Below are positions 1 through 6,557 of a DNA stretch of 64,000 nucleotides, piece after piece (the stretch's first letter is position 1; each line of letters begins with the position of its first letter). The notes below the pieces were generated by a model. That model was not told the origin of the DNA. It saw only the letters and a list, made by a program, of their open reading frames with translations, and did not search any database. A program made the translations under genes and the position numbers. The stretch is from the NCBI RefSeq assembly GCF_003931855.1, contig NZ_CP034248.1, forward strand, positions 310,001 to 374,000, in the 5' to 3' direction. The stretch comes from Paenibacillus lentus (GTDB lineage: Bacteria > Bacillota > Bacilli > Paenibacillales > Paenibacillaceae).

Positions 1-156
1 TTTGCGTACCCAAGTTACAATCTGAGCATCGCTTTTGATCCCCAACTTTTCCTTGATCTGAGTATAGCTCCATTGCTCTTCAATTCGTAAACGAACGGCT
101 TCTCGCTTCGTTTCTTCGTCGTATCGATTAAACTTCTGACCCTTCTTTGGTGACAT
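1..156 (-). CDS. IS3-family transposase OrfA, N-terminal part (cut by window start)
   Basis: Reading leftward from an ATG at 156, 52 codons are open to the window edge, beginning MSPKKGQKFNRYDEETK and continuing with a helix-turn-helix-like stretch (EEQWSYTQIKEKLGIKSD). This is the usual start of IS3-family OrfA proteins, which bind the element ends and supply the N-terminal half of the frameshift-fused transposase. A GGAGGGG ribosome site lies about 9 nt upstream. The rest of OrfA and all of OrfB are outside the window, so it cannot be judged whether the element is intact. Family assignment is from residue pattern only. Confidence 0.75.
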   Translation of the reverse strand, partial: MSPKKGQKFNRYDEETKREAVRLRIEEQWSYTQIKEKLGIKSDAQIVTWVRK

Positions 157-240
157 AGAAAAATCCCCTCCGGTCTACAGTGTTGAATTCATGATATCAT
201 GAACTCTTTTTTCACTGTCTACCGTAAGGGGATAATATCA
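1..240 (-). mobile_element. End of an IS3-family insertion sequence (partial)
   Basis: The upstream end of the element probably lies near 240. Read on the minus strand it would start TGATATTATCCCC, and IS3 ends normally begin with TG. A perfect 16-bp palindrome (TTCATGATATCATGAA, 188-203) sits between the end and OrfA. The boundary is inferred from the point where an unrelated reading frame (219-398) runs into the element; the other end and the target duplication are outside the window. Confidence 0.55.
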
Positions 241-398
241 GACATCAATTCCCACAGTACCGTTTTTTCATTTGATGACAGAAAGAAGCATCTCATATAA
301 CTACCTTTTGTCCGTTCTCCTACATATTCAAATGCCCCTTCATCATTAATAAACTCAAATTGATCCTTGATCTCATCTAGCCATTCATGAAGCGCCAT
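219..398 (-). pseudogene. Small gene truncated by the IS3 insertion
   Basis: An ATG at 398 with a GAGGATGAG ribosome site opens a frame beginning MALHEWLDEIKDQFEFIND. It runs about 53 codons to the IS3 boundary near 240 and stops six codons inside the element (TAG at 219-221), giving 59 residues. The native C-terminus was displaced beyond the window or lost. I do not recognise the family. Its size, acidic composition and position beside a toxin/immunity region would suit an immunity-type protein, but that is only a guess. Confidence 0.5.
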
Positions 399-490
399 AA
401 CTCATCCTCATTTCCTGATTAAATTAGGGCTATTCTTACCCCTTCACTTTCTCTATACGACAGGATGTCGCGGCAGTTAAGTCCTGTATA

Positions 491-520
491 AAAAGAAAAT
501 CCCCGCACAACGACGGGGAT
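491..520 (-). terminator. Rho-independent terminator
   Basis: The inverted repeat ATCCCCG (499-505) / CGGGGAT (514-520) is followed on the minus strand by TTTTCTTTT. It lies 4 bp beyond the stop codon of the gene at 524-823. Confidence 0.85.
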
Positions 521-523
521 AGG

Positions 524-823
524 TTAGCCAAACAACGGCAAATATTTACGATAGTATTCTATATGATCGTCGGATAGCCGCCAATCATACTGATTTAGGA
601 ATCGAGCGACTTTGGCTAAGACTTGATTCCGATGAACGACATCATTGTGCTTCGATCTAGCAAGGTAATATGCAAGGCTTAGCTCGACTTGCTCCTGTGA
701 CATCGGGTCTTTGACATACTTGACGAAGATACCGACAAGCTCGTCCATATCATCGGAACAATGTCCTAACACATTCTCCCGCCGCATCAGGGCTAAAGCT
801 GTATCTAAAGGTAGTCGTTTCAT
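524..823 (-). CDS. Hypothetical protein, 99 aa
   Basis: Not recognised. The frame is open from an ATG at 889, but that start has no ribosome site and would add an unlikely Arg-rich leader (TKRPRRRRREGAS). The ATG at 823 has GGGAGGG 7 nt upstream, so the protein is taken to start MKRLPLDTALALM and to be 99 residues. It is probably alpha-helical, soluble, and lacks a signal peptide or membrane segment. It lies just downstream of the small gene 910-1083 in the same direction, so the two probably share a transcript that ends at the terminator 491-520. Confidence 0.6.
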   Translation of the reverse strand: MKRLPLDTALALMRRENVLGHCSDDMDELVGIFVKYVKDPMSQEQVELSLAYYLARSKHNDVVHRNQVLAKVARFLNQYDWRLSDDHIEYYRKYLPLFG

Positions 824-909
824 GGATGCGCCCTCCCTTCTGCGGCGGCGGGGGCGTTTAGTTCTTGCTGAACGCTCCATTTCCTCCATAATAGATACTG
901 CCGCTGTGC

Positions 910-1083
910 TTACTGCTCATCATAGCCGTTCTGTACCATGACATTCAGGATGGCGCGGGGGATGGAATCGGTATAGCCATACAAGCAACTACGAAACCTT
1001 TCCCAAGAGATATCATACAGGACAACAAACGCTCGATGTGTTAGCCCTAGCTTCTGAATGCATTCTTTCAAGGGATGCATCAT
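910..1083 (-). CDS. Small protein, possible helix-turn-helix, 57 aa
   Basis: Starts at an ATG (1083) with AGGAGA about 8 nt upstream; a second in-frame ATG follows directly. The protein reads MMHPLKECIQKLGLTHR... and ends VMVQNGYDEQ. The spacing of hydrophobic residues and the phrase IQKLGLTHRAFVVLYDI resemble the first helices of short XRE-like DNA-binding proteins, but it is too short for a firm family call. It probably forms a two-gene unit with 524-823. A regulator role is inference only. Confidence 0.5.
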   Translation of the reverse strand: MMHPLKECIQKLGLTHRAFVVLYDISWERFRSCLYGYTDSIPRAILNVMVQNGYDEQ

Positions 1084-1401
1084 GATAGATTTCTCCTTTC
1101 AAGTTGTCTTCCCTTATAGGTTAGACACTCTACAGGCAGGAATCACACCAGACATATAGAAGCATAGGACGTTTTTGGATCTTGAATTTGTCACAACGGG
1201 AGTAATCCATGAATAACTAAACAGAAAAATAGTAACGGTAACTCCCAAATGTATTTGCTTGGATTTCCGCATCCTGTCACACTATTTGGATTAATTACCG
1301 ATTCGGTTCAAGCTTCGCAGAGCATAAATAATTGAATTTGCTTGGCTTCGTTATCCCCCACCTGCTAATTGGGCGGTGCGTGATGCGGCACTATAACTAA
1401 C
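1084..1401. other. Intergenic stretch, nothing recognised
   Basis: About 320 bp of AT-rich DNA between the small HTH-like gene and the immunity candidate. I see no open frame with a ribosome site, no convincing terminator, and no similarity to other repeats in the window. Confidence 0.5.
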
Positions 1402-1791
1402 TCATTGCCTTTCCTCGAAATTATAGCCTCCTTTTCTTGGAAGCAACTCTTCAAAGTCACAAGAAGCTATCGCCTTATAACCAGCATCCCATAACTTTAT
1501 CAATAAATTAGATACTTCTACAACGAAAGCATTATTCTCTACATTTTCAGCAGGCTCAATTTCTAGACAATACTTGTAATATAGAAATTCATCATTCCCT
1601 AGATTCCTTCTATCTTCGTCGAAATCACCATTATTGAAAATATAAATATCTGCTTGTTCTGTAGAAACGTTCGAGCCACTAATAGTTCCGTATACATTTT
1701 TAGATACTATTTCTATAACCGCACCTTTTTCAGCATCAGTATCTAAAAATATTTTTGTAAATAAATCAATGTCTTCATCCAATGAAATCAC
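1402..1791 (-). CDS. Probable immunity protein for toxin cassette A, 129 aa
   Basis: Immediately downstream of the nucleotidyltransferase-tailed toxin (stop at 1798), with 6 bp between them, the usual toxin-then-immunity order of polymorphic toxin loci. The frame opens at GTG 1791, but GAGG followed by 8 nt points to the in-frame TTG at 1782 as the more likely start. The protein is acidic and cytosolic, with a C-terminal stretch DAGYKAIASCDFEELLP that resembles small immunity-type proteins annotated beside Rhs/VgrG toxins in Bacillales. No catalytic motif is visible. The immunity role is inferred from position and size. Confidence 0.6.
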   Translation of the reverse strand: MISLDEDIDLFTKIFLDTDAEKGAVIEIVSKNVYGTISGSNVSTEQADIYIFNNGDFDEDRRNLGNDEFLYYKYCLEIEPAENVENNAFVVEVSNLLIKLWDAGYKAIASCDFEELLPRKGGYNFEERQ

Positions 1792-1797
1792 CTCAAA

Positions 1798-2667
1798 TTA
1801 TTTAAGTGGCGTAAACGGTGGATTGTCGAAGGGTCCGCCAATTTTAATAATCGATATATCTACATCCATACCTAACTCTTGTTGAAGTTGTTCCCTAAAC
1901 TTACTCAACTTTGCTTCTCCTGATTGAATTTTTCCAGTCTCAATAGCATGAAGCATTGTTTTCTCCTTAGCAGACCCTGGATTAGGCGGCTTAACCTTAC
2001 TAAAAGAGCTTTGTATTAATTCATCAAATTTCTCGGATGGAACTCTAATAGCTATATCAATATCAGAAGTTGGTTTTGCTGTTCCTTTTGCCCGACTACC
2101 TTGAACAACTATGTCATCACTTATATGCCCTACTTTTTCTCGTATCATTGATGATACTTTATCAAATTGTGCCTGTGTAAGTCCTTGAGGTACTTTAAGA
2201 GCTTGTCCCGTCCCCCTAGCAGAACTACTCGGATTCGGCGGTTCTGGCGTCTCCTTAGGTTTATCCACTGTTGTATTCCTAGGATCATTCTTAGGACGTC
2301 TATCTTTAACAGACTTGACGAACTTATCTAACTCCGCTTGAGTTATGGTCTTAAACTCAGGCTTCTTACGGTTTAGGTTAGGTACCCTGACATTGAACCC
2401 ACCACCTCTTATATACGGAACTTCACTAGAATTATGGGTGTAGCCCGTAAAGAGTTCATTTAAAGTAACACCGTCTCTTTCAGCATTGTAGCACGTGTAA
2501 ATAATAGCTACACCACCGAGTACATCTACCCCATACTTCCGTTTCATTTCTTTTACAATCAAGTTATAGTCCTGTTTCTCTACAATTCGCTGCGCCACAT
2601 CCTTAGTTAATTCATCGGACCAATTCAGCTCTGCTTGTACTTCTAAGGTTAATCGCTGAGTGTCCAC
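1798..2667 (-). CDS. Orphan VgrG toxin cassette A with nucleotidyltransferase-fold toxin tail
   Basis: The first about 150 residues match the pre-toxin module of the full-length VgrG at 9462-12389 almost exactly (QAELNWSDELTKDVAQRIVE, LNELFTGYTHNSSEVPYIRG) up to the shared linker KPKETPEPPNPS. The remaining about 130 residues are unique and carry a nucleotidyltransferase signature: VVQGSRAKGTAKPTSDIDIAIR (given as GSRAKG and DIDIA, positions about 190-207) and a late third carboxylate in DVDISII. The only start is GTG 2667 without a good ribosome site, and there is no spike domain, so this is a displaced cassette, perhaps silent until recombined onto an intact vgrG. Target of the nucleotidyl transfer is unknown. 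Confidence 0.7.
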   Translation of the reverse strand: MDTQRLTLEVQAELNWSDELTKDVAQRIVEKQDYNLIVKEMKRKYGVDVLGGVAIIYTCYNAERDGVTLNELFTGYTHNSSEVPYIRGGGFNVRVPNLNRKKPEFKTITQAELDKFVKSVKDRRPKNDPRNTTVDKPKETPEPPNPSSSARGTGQALKVPQGLTQAQFDKVSSMIREKVGHISDDIVVQGSRAKGTAKPTSDIDIAIRVPSEKFDELIQSSFSKVKPPNPGSAKEKTMLHAIETGKIQSGEAKLSKFREQLQQELGMDVDISIIKIGGPFDNPPFTPLK

Positions 2668-2684
2668 ATATCCACTTGGAAATG
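2212..2684 (-). repeat. Pre-toxin homology block, copy A
   Basis: About 470 bp nearly identical to 6904-7374 (copy C) and 9922-10392 (copy D), and related to 5296-5800 (copy B). Identity ends on the toxin side just after the codons for the PPNPS linker and on the other side after CCACTTGGAAA near 2684. Confidence 0.85.
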
Positions 2685-2690
2685 TTTTAT

Positions 2691-2729
2691 CGGTTGAATG
2701 GTAGGTTTATTCAGCACTGGGTAGCCACC
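2691..2729. repeat. Short direct repeat beside cassette A/B junction
   Basis: Partner of 6086-6125: GGTTGAATG, then CACTGGGTAGCC. It lies between the terminator of immunity candidate B and the truncated 5' end of cassette A. Confidence 0.5.
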
Positions 2730-2738
2730 CAACAAAGA

Positions 2739-2765
2739 ACCGTAAGAAATTAAATTCCCTACGGT
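2739..2765 (-). terminator. Terminator after immunity candidate B
   Basis: ACCGTA (2739-2744) pairs with TACGGT (2760-2765), extended by a few inner pairs; on the minus strand it is followed by TTCTTTGTT. Located 20 bp past the stop of the gene at 2785. Confidence 0.6.
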
Positions 2766-2784
2766 CAGGCTCACTTCTCTTATG

Positions 2785-3117
2785 CTATATATTCACCAAA
2801 TTACTAAAGGCAAAATTGGGTTTGAATAATACATCAATATTTTTTTCACCGTTTTCGAATTGAAAATTGAGTTTGTCATTATTTTTGCTTATTTGGGTTA
2901 CATCCTTTAGTGTCAAATTAATTATTGGGATACTGTAACTCTCGTGATTAAGACTGAGCAAACATTCCTGTTCATAAATTGATACCGTTAATACAAGTTT
3001 CAGACCTTGAATATCTGTTTTACTGTAAATAAACATTCCTGCTTCAGTATCAGAAATTGAAATTGGTTCGGATTCAAATAACTCTAATAGATCATATTCG
3101 CTGAATTGTATAAACAT
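2785..3117 (-). CDS. Candidate immunity protein, probably for toxin B, 110 aa
   Basis: Starts at ATG 3117 with GGAGGAGA upstream. The protein (MFIQFSEYDLLELFESEP...) is small, soluble and rich in beta-prone stretches, with no recognisable catalytic motif. Its upstream neighbour is the IS110 element, and beyond that lies toxin B (4938-5858), which otherwise has no immunity gene; cassettes A, C and D all keep theirs directly downstream. I therefore infer that this is the toxin B partner, moved away by the insertion. An own terminator follows at 2739-2765. Not recognised by family. Confidence 0.5.
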   Translation of the reverse strand: MFIQFSEYDLLELFESEPISISDTEAGMFIYSKTDIQGLKLVLTVSIYEQECLLSLNHESYSIPIINLTLKDVTQISKNNDKLNFQFENGEKNIDVLFKPNFAFSNLVNI

Positions 3118-3199
3118 ATAAATCTCCTCCCACTATAAATTAATGTTTTCTCGCGTTTACTCACTCATTCTTAGATTTTCAAGCATCGACCACATTAAG

Positions 3200-3530
3200 T
3201 GGTGGAGATATCATGTAGCAGTGGCATAATTTTCTAGGCATGCCGGTTGCGGGAATAGAGCCTGGACTGCAATTTCCATTCTGTGGATGTTTATCGCTAT
3301 GATCGCACCTTGGATGTCCACACCAATTCCCTCGACGGTTTACCCTCCCATGTCACACTGGGTCTATGCCCTCACATTCCTTCGTCCTACCTCTCAAGGG
3401 GTGGATGCCGCTTCTTGCTCCTTTACTGGGTCGTTGCCCTTATGGAATAATTCCTGCGGCTGCTCCGTGCTTCCATTGTCTACTTGAATCTATCTAAGGC
3501 TAATGAGCTTTACGATTGAAATTTGAATCT
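3200..3530 (-). ncRNA. Possible bridge RNA region of the IS110 element
   Basis: IS110/IS1111 elements encode a structured guide (bridge) RNA in the longer non-coding end, and here that is the stretch 3' of the transposase. No frame with a ribosome site exists there, and it is more GC-rich than the flanking immunity gene. I cannot delimit the RNA or its target-binding and donor-binding loops by eye; the call rests on element architecture. Confidence 0.3.
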
Positions 3531-4826
3531 TTAAGCTGCCATCTGAAGCTGTGCCTGACGAACAGGTCCTAATACATCTTGAGCATTGTAAGGAATTCTT
3601 TTTGTACCTAGCGTGTGTAGCACTCTGAAGAGTTTCCCACACAAGGCAACTAGCGATTGTTTCTTCTTTAGCGGATTTACCATTCGTGTTGTGTAATAGT
3701 GATGCAGCGCTTGAAACTCTGGATTCTTGGCCACCATCGGCATAATGGCGCGATAGGCTAAGGCCCTGAGTCTCGAACGTCCACGTTTGCTTATCGTGGA
3801 CTTCCCCTTCTTCTTACCTGAACTATTCTCCCGAAGATTTAAGCCCGCCAGACGGATAATTTGCTGGCCATGATCATAGTTGCTGAGATCGCCTGTTTCG
3901 GCTAGAAATCCAGCGAGTGTGGTGATCCCGACACCTGGTATGCTCAGCATCTCCTCTGACCCCGGTATTCTTTCTAGCAAGCTCTCTACCTGGCTCATAA
4001 TATCTTCAACTTGGCGAGTAAGCAGTTCATGCTGTTCCAGAAGCGCCTTCATTTCCATTTTGGCTGCTGTTAATCCTTGGGTTAGTCCGATGGAACCCGA
4101 GGCTGCCTTAACTAACTTCTCTGCTCGCTTGATGCCTACAGCTCGTTTCACATCTTGCTTCCAGCGTCTCAGGATGGTAAATGCCCCTAAGGATACAACC
4201 TCCTGCGGTGTAGGAAATTCGACCAACGTGATGAGCGAAGCTTTTCCATTCCAGTCCTTAAATACTTGACTGTATTCTGGAAAGAAGCGGTCTAGCCAGT
4301 TCTGAATACGCCGCTGAACTTGCCCGAGATTCACCATGACCTTCTCTCGTAAGTTCATGTAGATCCTTAGATCCGCGTACACATCTGTAGGCAATTGTGG
4401 CTCCGAGTACTTTCCGTTTCGGACAAGATCTGCAATGACCTTAGCATCCTTGTAGTCGTTCTTCGTTTGTGAATTGTCTTCAAGCTCTTTGGACTTGTTG
4501 ACGTGATGCGGATTGACCACAACCACTTTGATGCCTTCATCCTGTAAGAACTCGGCTAGTGGAAACCAGTAGTGTCCAGTGGGCTCAATACCGAAGATGA
4601 CGTCGGTCTTGGCATGCTCCCGTTGTAATTCCTTCATCCACGATACTAGTTTGGTCAAGCCTTCTCTTGAATTCTCAAACACGCAGTCTCTTCCTAGCTC
4701 AATGCCGCGGAAATCGATTGATCTTGCAACATGCGTTTTCTTGGCGATGTCCGCTCCGACCACAAGTGTCTGATCGGTAATTCTTAGAATTCGTTGATTT
4801 TGCTTCTTCTTTTGCTTATACTTCAT
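3531..4826 (-). CDS. IS110-family transposase, 431 aa
   Basis: Complete protein of the usual length. The N-terminal RuvC-like DEDD domain shows VVGADIAKKTHVARS (first Asp), FGIEPTGHYW (Glu) and NDYKDAKVIADLV (Asp pair), residues about 23-135. The C-terminal Transposase_20 domain carries IPGVGITTLAGFLAETG and ENSSGKKKGKS with the serine used for strand exchange, residues about 290-365. The enzyme would cut and rejoin DNA at a site chosen by the element RNA. An AGGAGG site precedes ATG 4826. No frameshift or lost motif is seen, so the element may still be mobile. Confidence 0.93.
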   Translation of the reverse strand: MKYKQKKKQNQRILRITDQTLVVGADIAKKTHVARSIDFRGIELGRDCVFENSREGLTKLVSWMKELQREHAKTDVIFGIEPTGHYWFPLAEFLQDEGIKVVVVNPHHVNKSKELEDNSQTKNDYKDAKVIADLVRNGKYSEPQLPTDVYADLRIYMNLREKVMVNLGQVQRRIQNWLDRFFPEYSQVFKDWNGKASLITLVEFPTPQEVVSLGAFTILRRWKQDVKRAVGIKRAEKLVKAASGSIGLTQGLTAAKMEMKALLEQHELLTRQVEDIMSQVESLLERIPGSEEMLSIPGVGITTLAGFLAETGDLSNYDHGQQIIRLAGLNLRENSSGKKKGKSTISKRGRSRLRALAYRAIMPMVAKNPEFQALHHYYTTRMVNPLKKKQSLVALCGKLFRVLHTLGTKRIPYNAQDVLGPVRQAQLQMAA

Positions 4827-4937
4827 GTTGAGCGTCCTCCTTTAATTAGGGCAGTGAATGGTCCACATTCCAGACCCAGCATACAGGAGGCGCTCTTTTT
4901 GTTCAAACCTCAAATTAATTCATTACAGGAATGGCTC

Positions 4938-5858
4938 CTATCTTGGAATAACCGTAATGACATCGCCATTGGCATTCGTAACTACTCTTACTCGGTCACT
5001 CTGATATACGGTTGTTCCTTGTTTATTACCCGGCGTCTTAGTTCCATTTTTAATAGTATCCTCAACAACACTTGGAGGTATGTTACGTGGATCAATCTGT
5101 TTATTCATGAAGTCATTGTACTCTTTAGTTCCGGGCTTCAATCCTTGTTCAGTTGCTCTTTGATTTGCTCTTGTTGTTAATTCTGCTCTTACTTCGGGAG
5201 TATTAGGAGCCATTCTCTCCAATGCATGTTCGGAGTATCTGCGTCCACCAATTGAACCGCCGCCTTTTGCCATACTCCATCCTATTTCTCCCGTCCCCAT
5301 AGCAGAATTACTCGGATTCGGCGGTTCTGGCGTCTCCTTAGGTTTATCCACTGTAGTATTCCTAGGGTCATCCTTAGAACGTCTATCTTTAACAGACTTG
5401 GCGAACTTATCTAACTCTGCTCGAGTCATGGTCTTAAACTCAGGTTTTTTACGGTTTAGGTTAGGTATCCTGACATTGAACCCGCCACCTCTTATGTATG
5501 GAATTTCACTAGATTTATAGGTGTAACCCGTAAAGAGTTCATTGAGTGACATTCCTGCGCCTTCGGCATTATAGCTCGTATAAATCATCGCCAGGCCATG
5601 GAGCACACTTATACCGTACTTCTCTTTCATTTCTTTTACAATATCATCCGTGCTTCGTCTCTGTAAAACACGCATTGCCACATCTTCAGTTAGTTCATCA
5701 GACCATTCTAAGGATTTTTTCACGTCATAAATAACTAAATTTGTTCTCCAGTTTTTCTCAGTTAAATAATCTGGAATATTCTCTAATTCCCAGTGAAGCA
5801 GTACTTCTTCAGGCACCTGTCGATATGAATGCATGACCTCCGTTGAATATCTCAACAA
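4938..5858 (-). CDS. Orphan VgrG toxin cassette B, BECR-like toxin tail
   Basis: Residues about 1-185 are a divergent version of the pre-toxin module (MHSYRQVPEEVLLHW, LNELFTGYTYKSSEIPYIRG, PKETPEPPNPS), so this cassette is older or from another lineage than A, C and D. After the linker a unique tail of about 120 residues begins GEIGWSMAKGGGSIGG and contains RYSEHALERM, a mid-region NIPPSVVEDTIKNG and the end VITVIPR. The His/Arg pattern and final beta strands resemble RelE/DUF4258-like (BECR-fold) RNase toxins, a tentative reading. The frame begins with TTG 5858 or ATG 5846 and lacks any spike domain. An IS110 copy sits directly downstream. Confidence 0.6.
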   Translation of the reverse strand: MLRYSTEVMHSYRQVPEEVLLHWELENIPDYLTEKNWRTNLVIYDVKKSLEWSDELTEDVAMRVLQRRSTDDIVKEMKEKYGISVLHGLAMIYTSYNAEGAGMSLNELFTGYTYKSSEIPYIRGGGFNVRIPNLNRKKPEFKTMTRAELDKFAKSVKDRRSKDDPRNTTVDKPKETPEPPNPSNSAMGTGEIGWSMAKGGGSIGGRRYSEHALERMAPNTPEVRAELTTRANQRATEQGLKPGTKEYNDFMNKQIDPRNIPPSVVEDTIKNGTKTPGNKQGTTVYQSDRVRVVTNANGDVITVIPR

Positions 5859-5929
5859 CCTCTGATCCTATCGGGGCGGCATATTTAAAGTTTGCGGTAC
5901 ATTTTGAAAAAACCTGAGAAAGCACAGAC

Positions 5930-5976
5930 AAAAAAAAACAGGTCAATTTTGGTAGTATATGACCATAATCGACCTG
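5930..5976 (-). terminator. Terminator-like hairpin
   Basis: CAGGTC (5939-5944) pairs with GACCTG (5971-5976), followed on the minus strand by a run of nine T. No gene on the minus strand ends directly before it, since cassette C already has its own terminator at 6136-6164, so it may be left from a lost gene. The rest of 5859-6175 holds only a short direct repeat (6086-6125). Confidence 0.6.
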
Positions 5977-6085
5977 CAGAATGTAACGGTATCGCGTTAT
6001 TTAGGATATAAAATTCAAGCATTCTAGTGCGTACAACAAATTCAAAAAATCATTATACGGGTATTACATGGGTTATATGTGTTAT

Positions 6086-6125
6086 TGGTTGAATGATGAG
6101 TTCGTTCGGTACTGGGTAGCCCCAC
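6086..6125. repeat. Short direct repeat beside cassette C terminator
   Basis: GGTTGAATG, a variable middle and ACTGGGTAGCC are shared with 2691-2729. In both places the block lies just past the terminator of an immunity gene, which suggests both derive from one ancestral junction. Confidence 0.5.
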
Positions 6126-6135
6126 CAAAAAAGAA

Positions 6136-6164
6136 ACCTTGAAAGGCATCAAGCCAATCAAGGT
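6136..6164 (-). terminator. Terminator after immunity gene C
   Basis: ACCTTGA (6136-6142) pairs with TCAAGGT (6158-6164); on the minus strand it is followed by TTCTTTTTTGG. It is 11 bp past the stop at 6176. Confidence 0.75.
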
Positions 6165-6175
6165 GTGATTAAAAA

Positions 6176-6490
6176 CTACTTTGCTTTATTCAAGTCTTTT
6201 CTAGCCAAATCAATTGCTACCGCTAATTTTATTTGGTTGATTTTGCTTAAACCTACTTTATATTGTGATAATGGCATGGAATTAATTATTGGTACTACAT
6301 CTTGATTAAGCCTATTTAATTCAACATCAGCAATTGTAGAATCGTTTATTAGTATTTTGTAAAAATCCTCTTCTTGTTCAGGTATCCAATGGAGAATATA
6401 CGCCGTCTCCAAACTAGAAAAACTCTGACGAAGAACATCAAGCAATCTTCGCCTTTCCTCTTCTTCAAACAATGACTTATTTGAAACCAT
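6176..6490 (-). CDS. Probable immunity protein for toxin cassette C, 104 aa or longer
   Basis: Small acidic, helical, cytosolic protein (LFEEEERRRLLDVLRQSF, IPEQEEDFYKILIND) placed directly after toxin C. The ATG at 6490 has only a weak ribosome site. The same frame stays open upstream, and a strong GGGAGGG at 6546-6552 lies 7 nt before an in-frame CTG at 6538, which would add 16 residues (beginning KLIGSKTEQEIREQL). That start would also place the gene close to the toxin stop at 6558, as in cassettes A and D. A CTG start is rare, so I leave the ATG as the conservative boundary. Immunity role is by position. Confidence 0.6.
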   Translation of the reverse strand: MVSNKSLFEEEERRRLLDVLRQSFSSLETAYILHWIPEQEEDFYKILINDSTIADVELNRLNQDVVPIINSMPLSQYKVGLSKINQIKLAVAIDLARKDLNKAK

Positions 6491-6557
6491 TAATTGCTCT
6501 CTTATTTCTTGTTCAGTTTTACTTCCAATAAGTTTCAGTTTGTATCCCTCCCATACC

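Larger units (their letters stand above)
3190..4905 (-). mobile_element. IS110-family insertion element (approximate ends)
   Basis: A complete DEDD transposase gene with about 80 bp of non-coding DNA on its 5' side and roughly 340 bp on its 3' side. IS110 elements lack classical inverted repeats, so the ends are not certain; they must lie between the start of the gene at 3117 and the stop of toxin B at 4938. A weak subterminal inverted match is seen between 4856-4873 and 3262-3281. The long 3' rather than 5' non-coding end is typical of the IS1111 subgroup. Confidence 0.6.

Noticed and set aside
3287..3487. 66-codon plus-strand frame in the IS110 3' end
   Set aside because: No ribosome site, and it lies in the element region expected to encode structured RNA.
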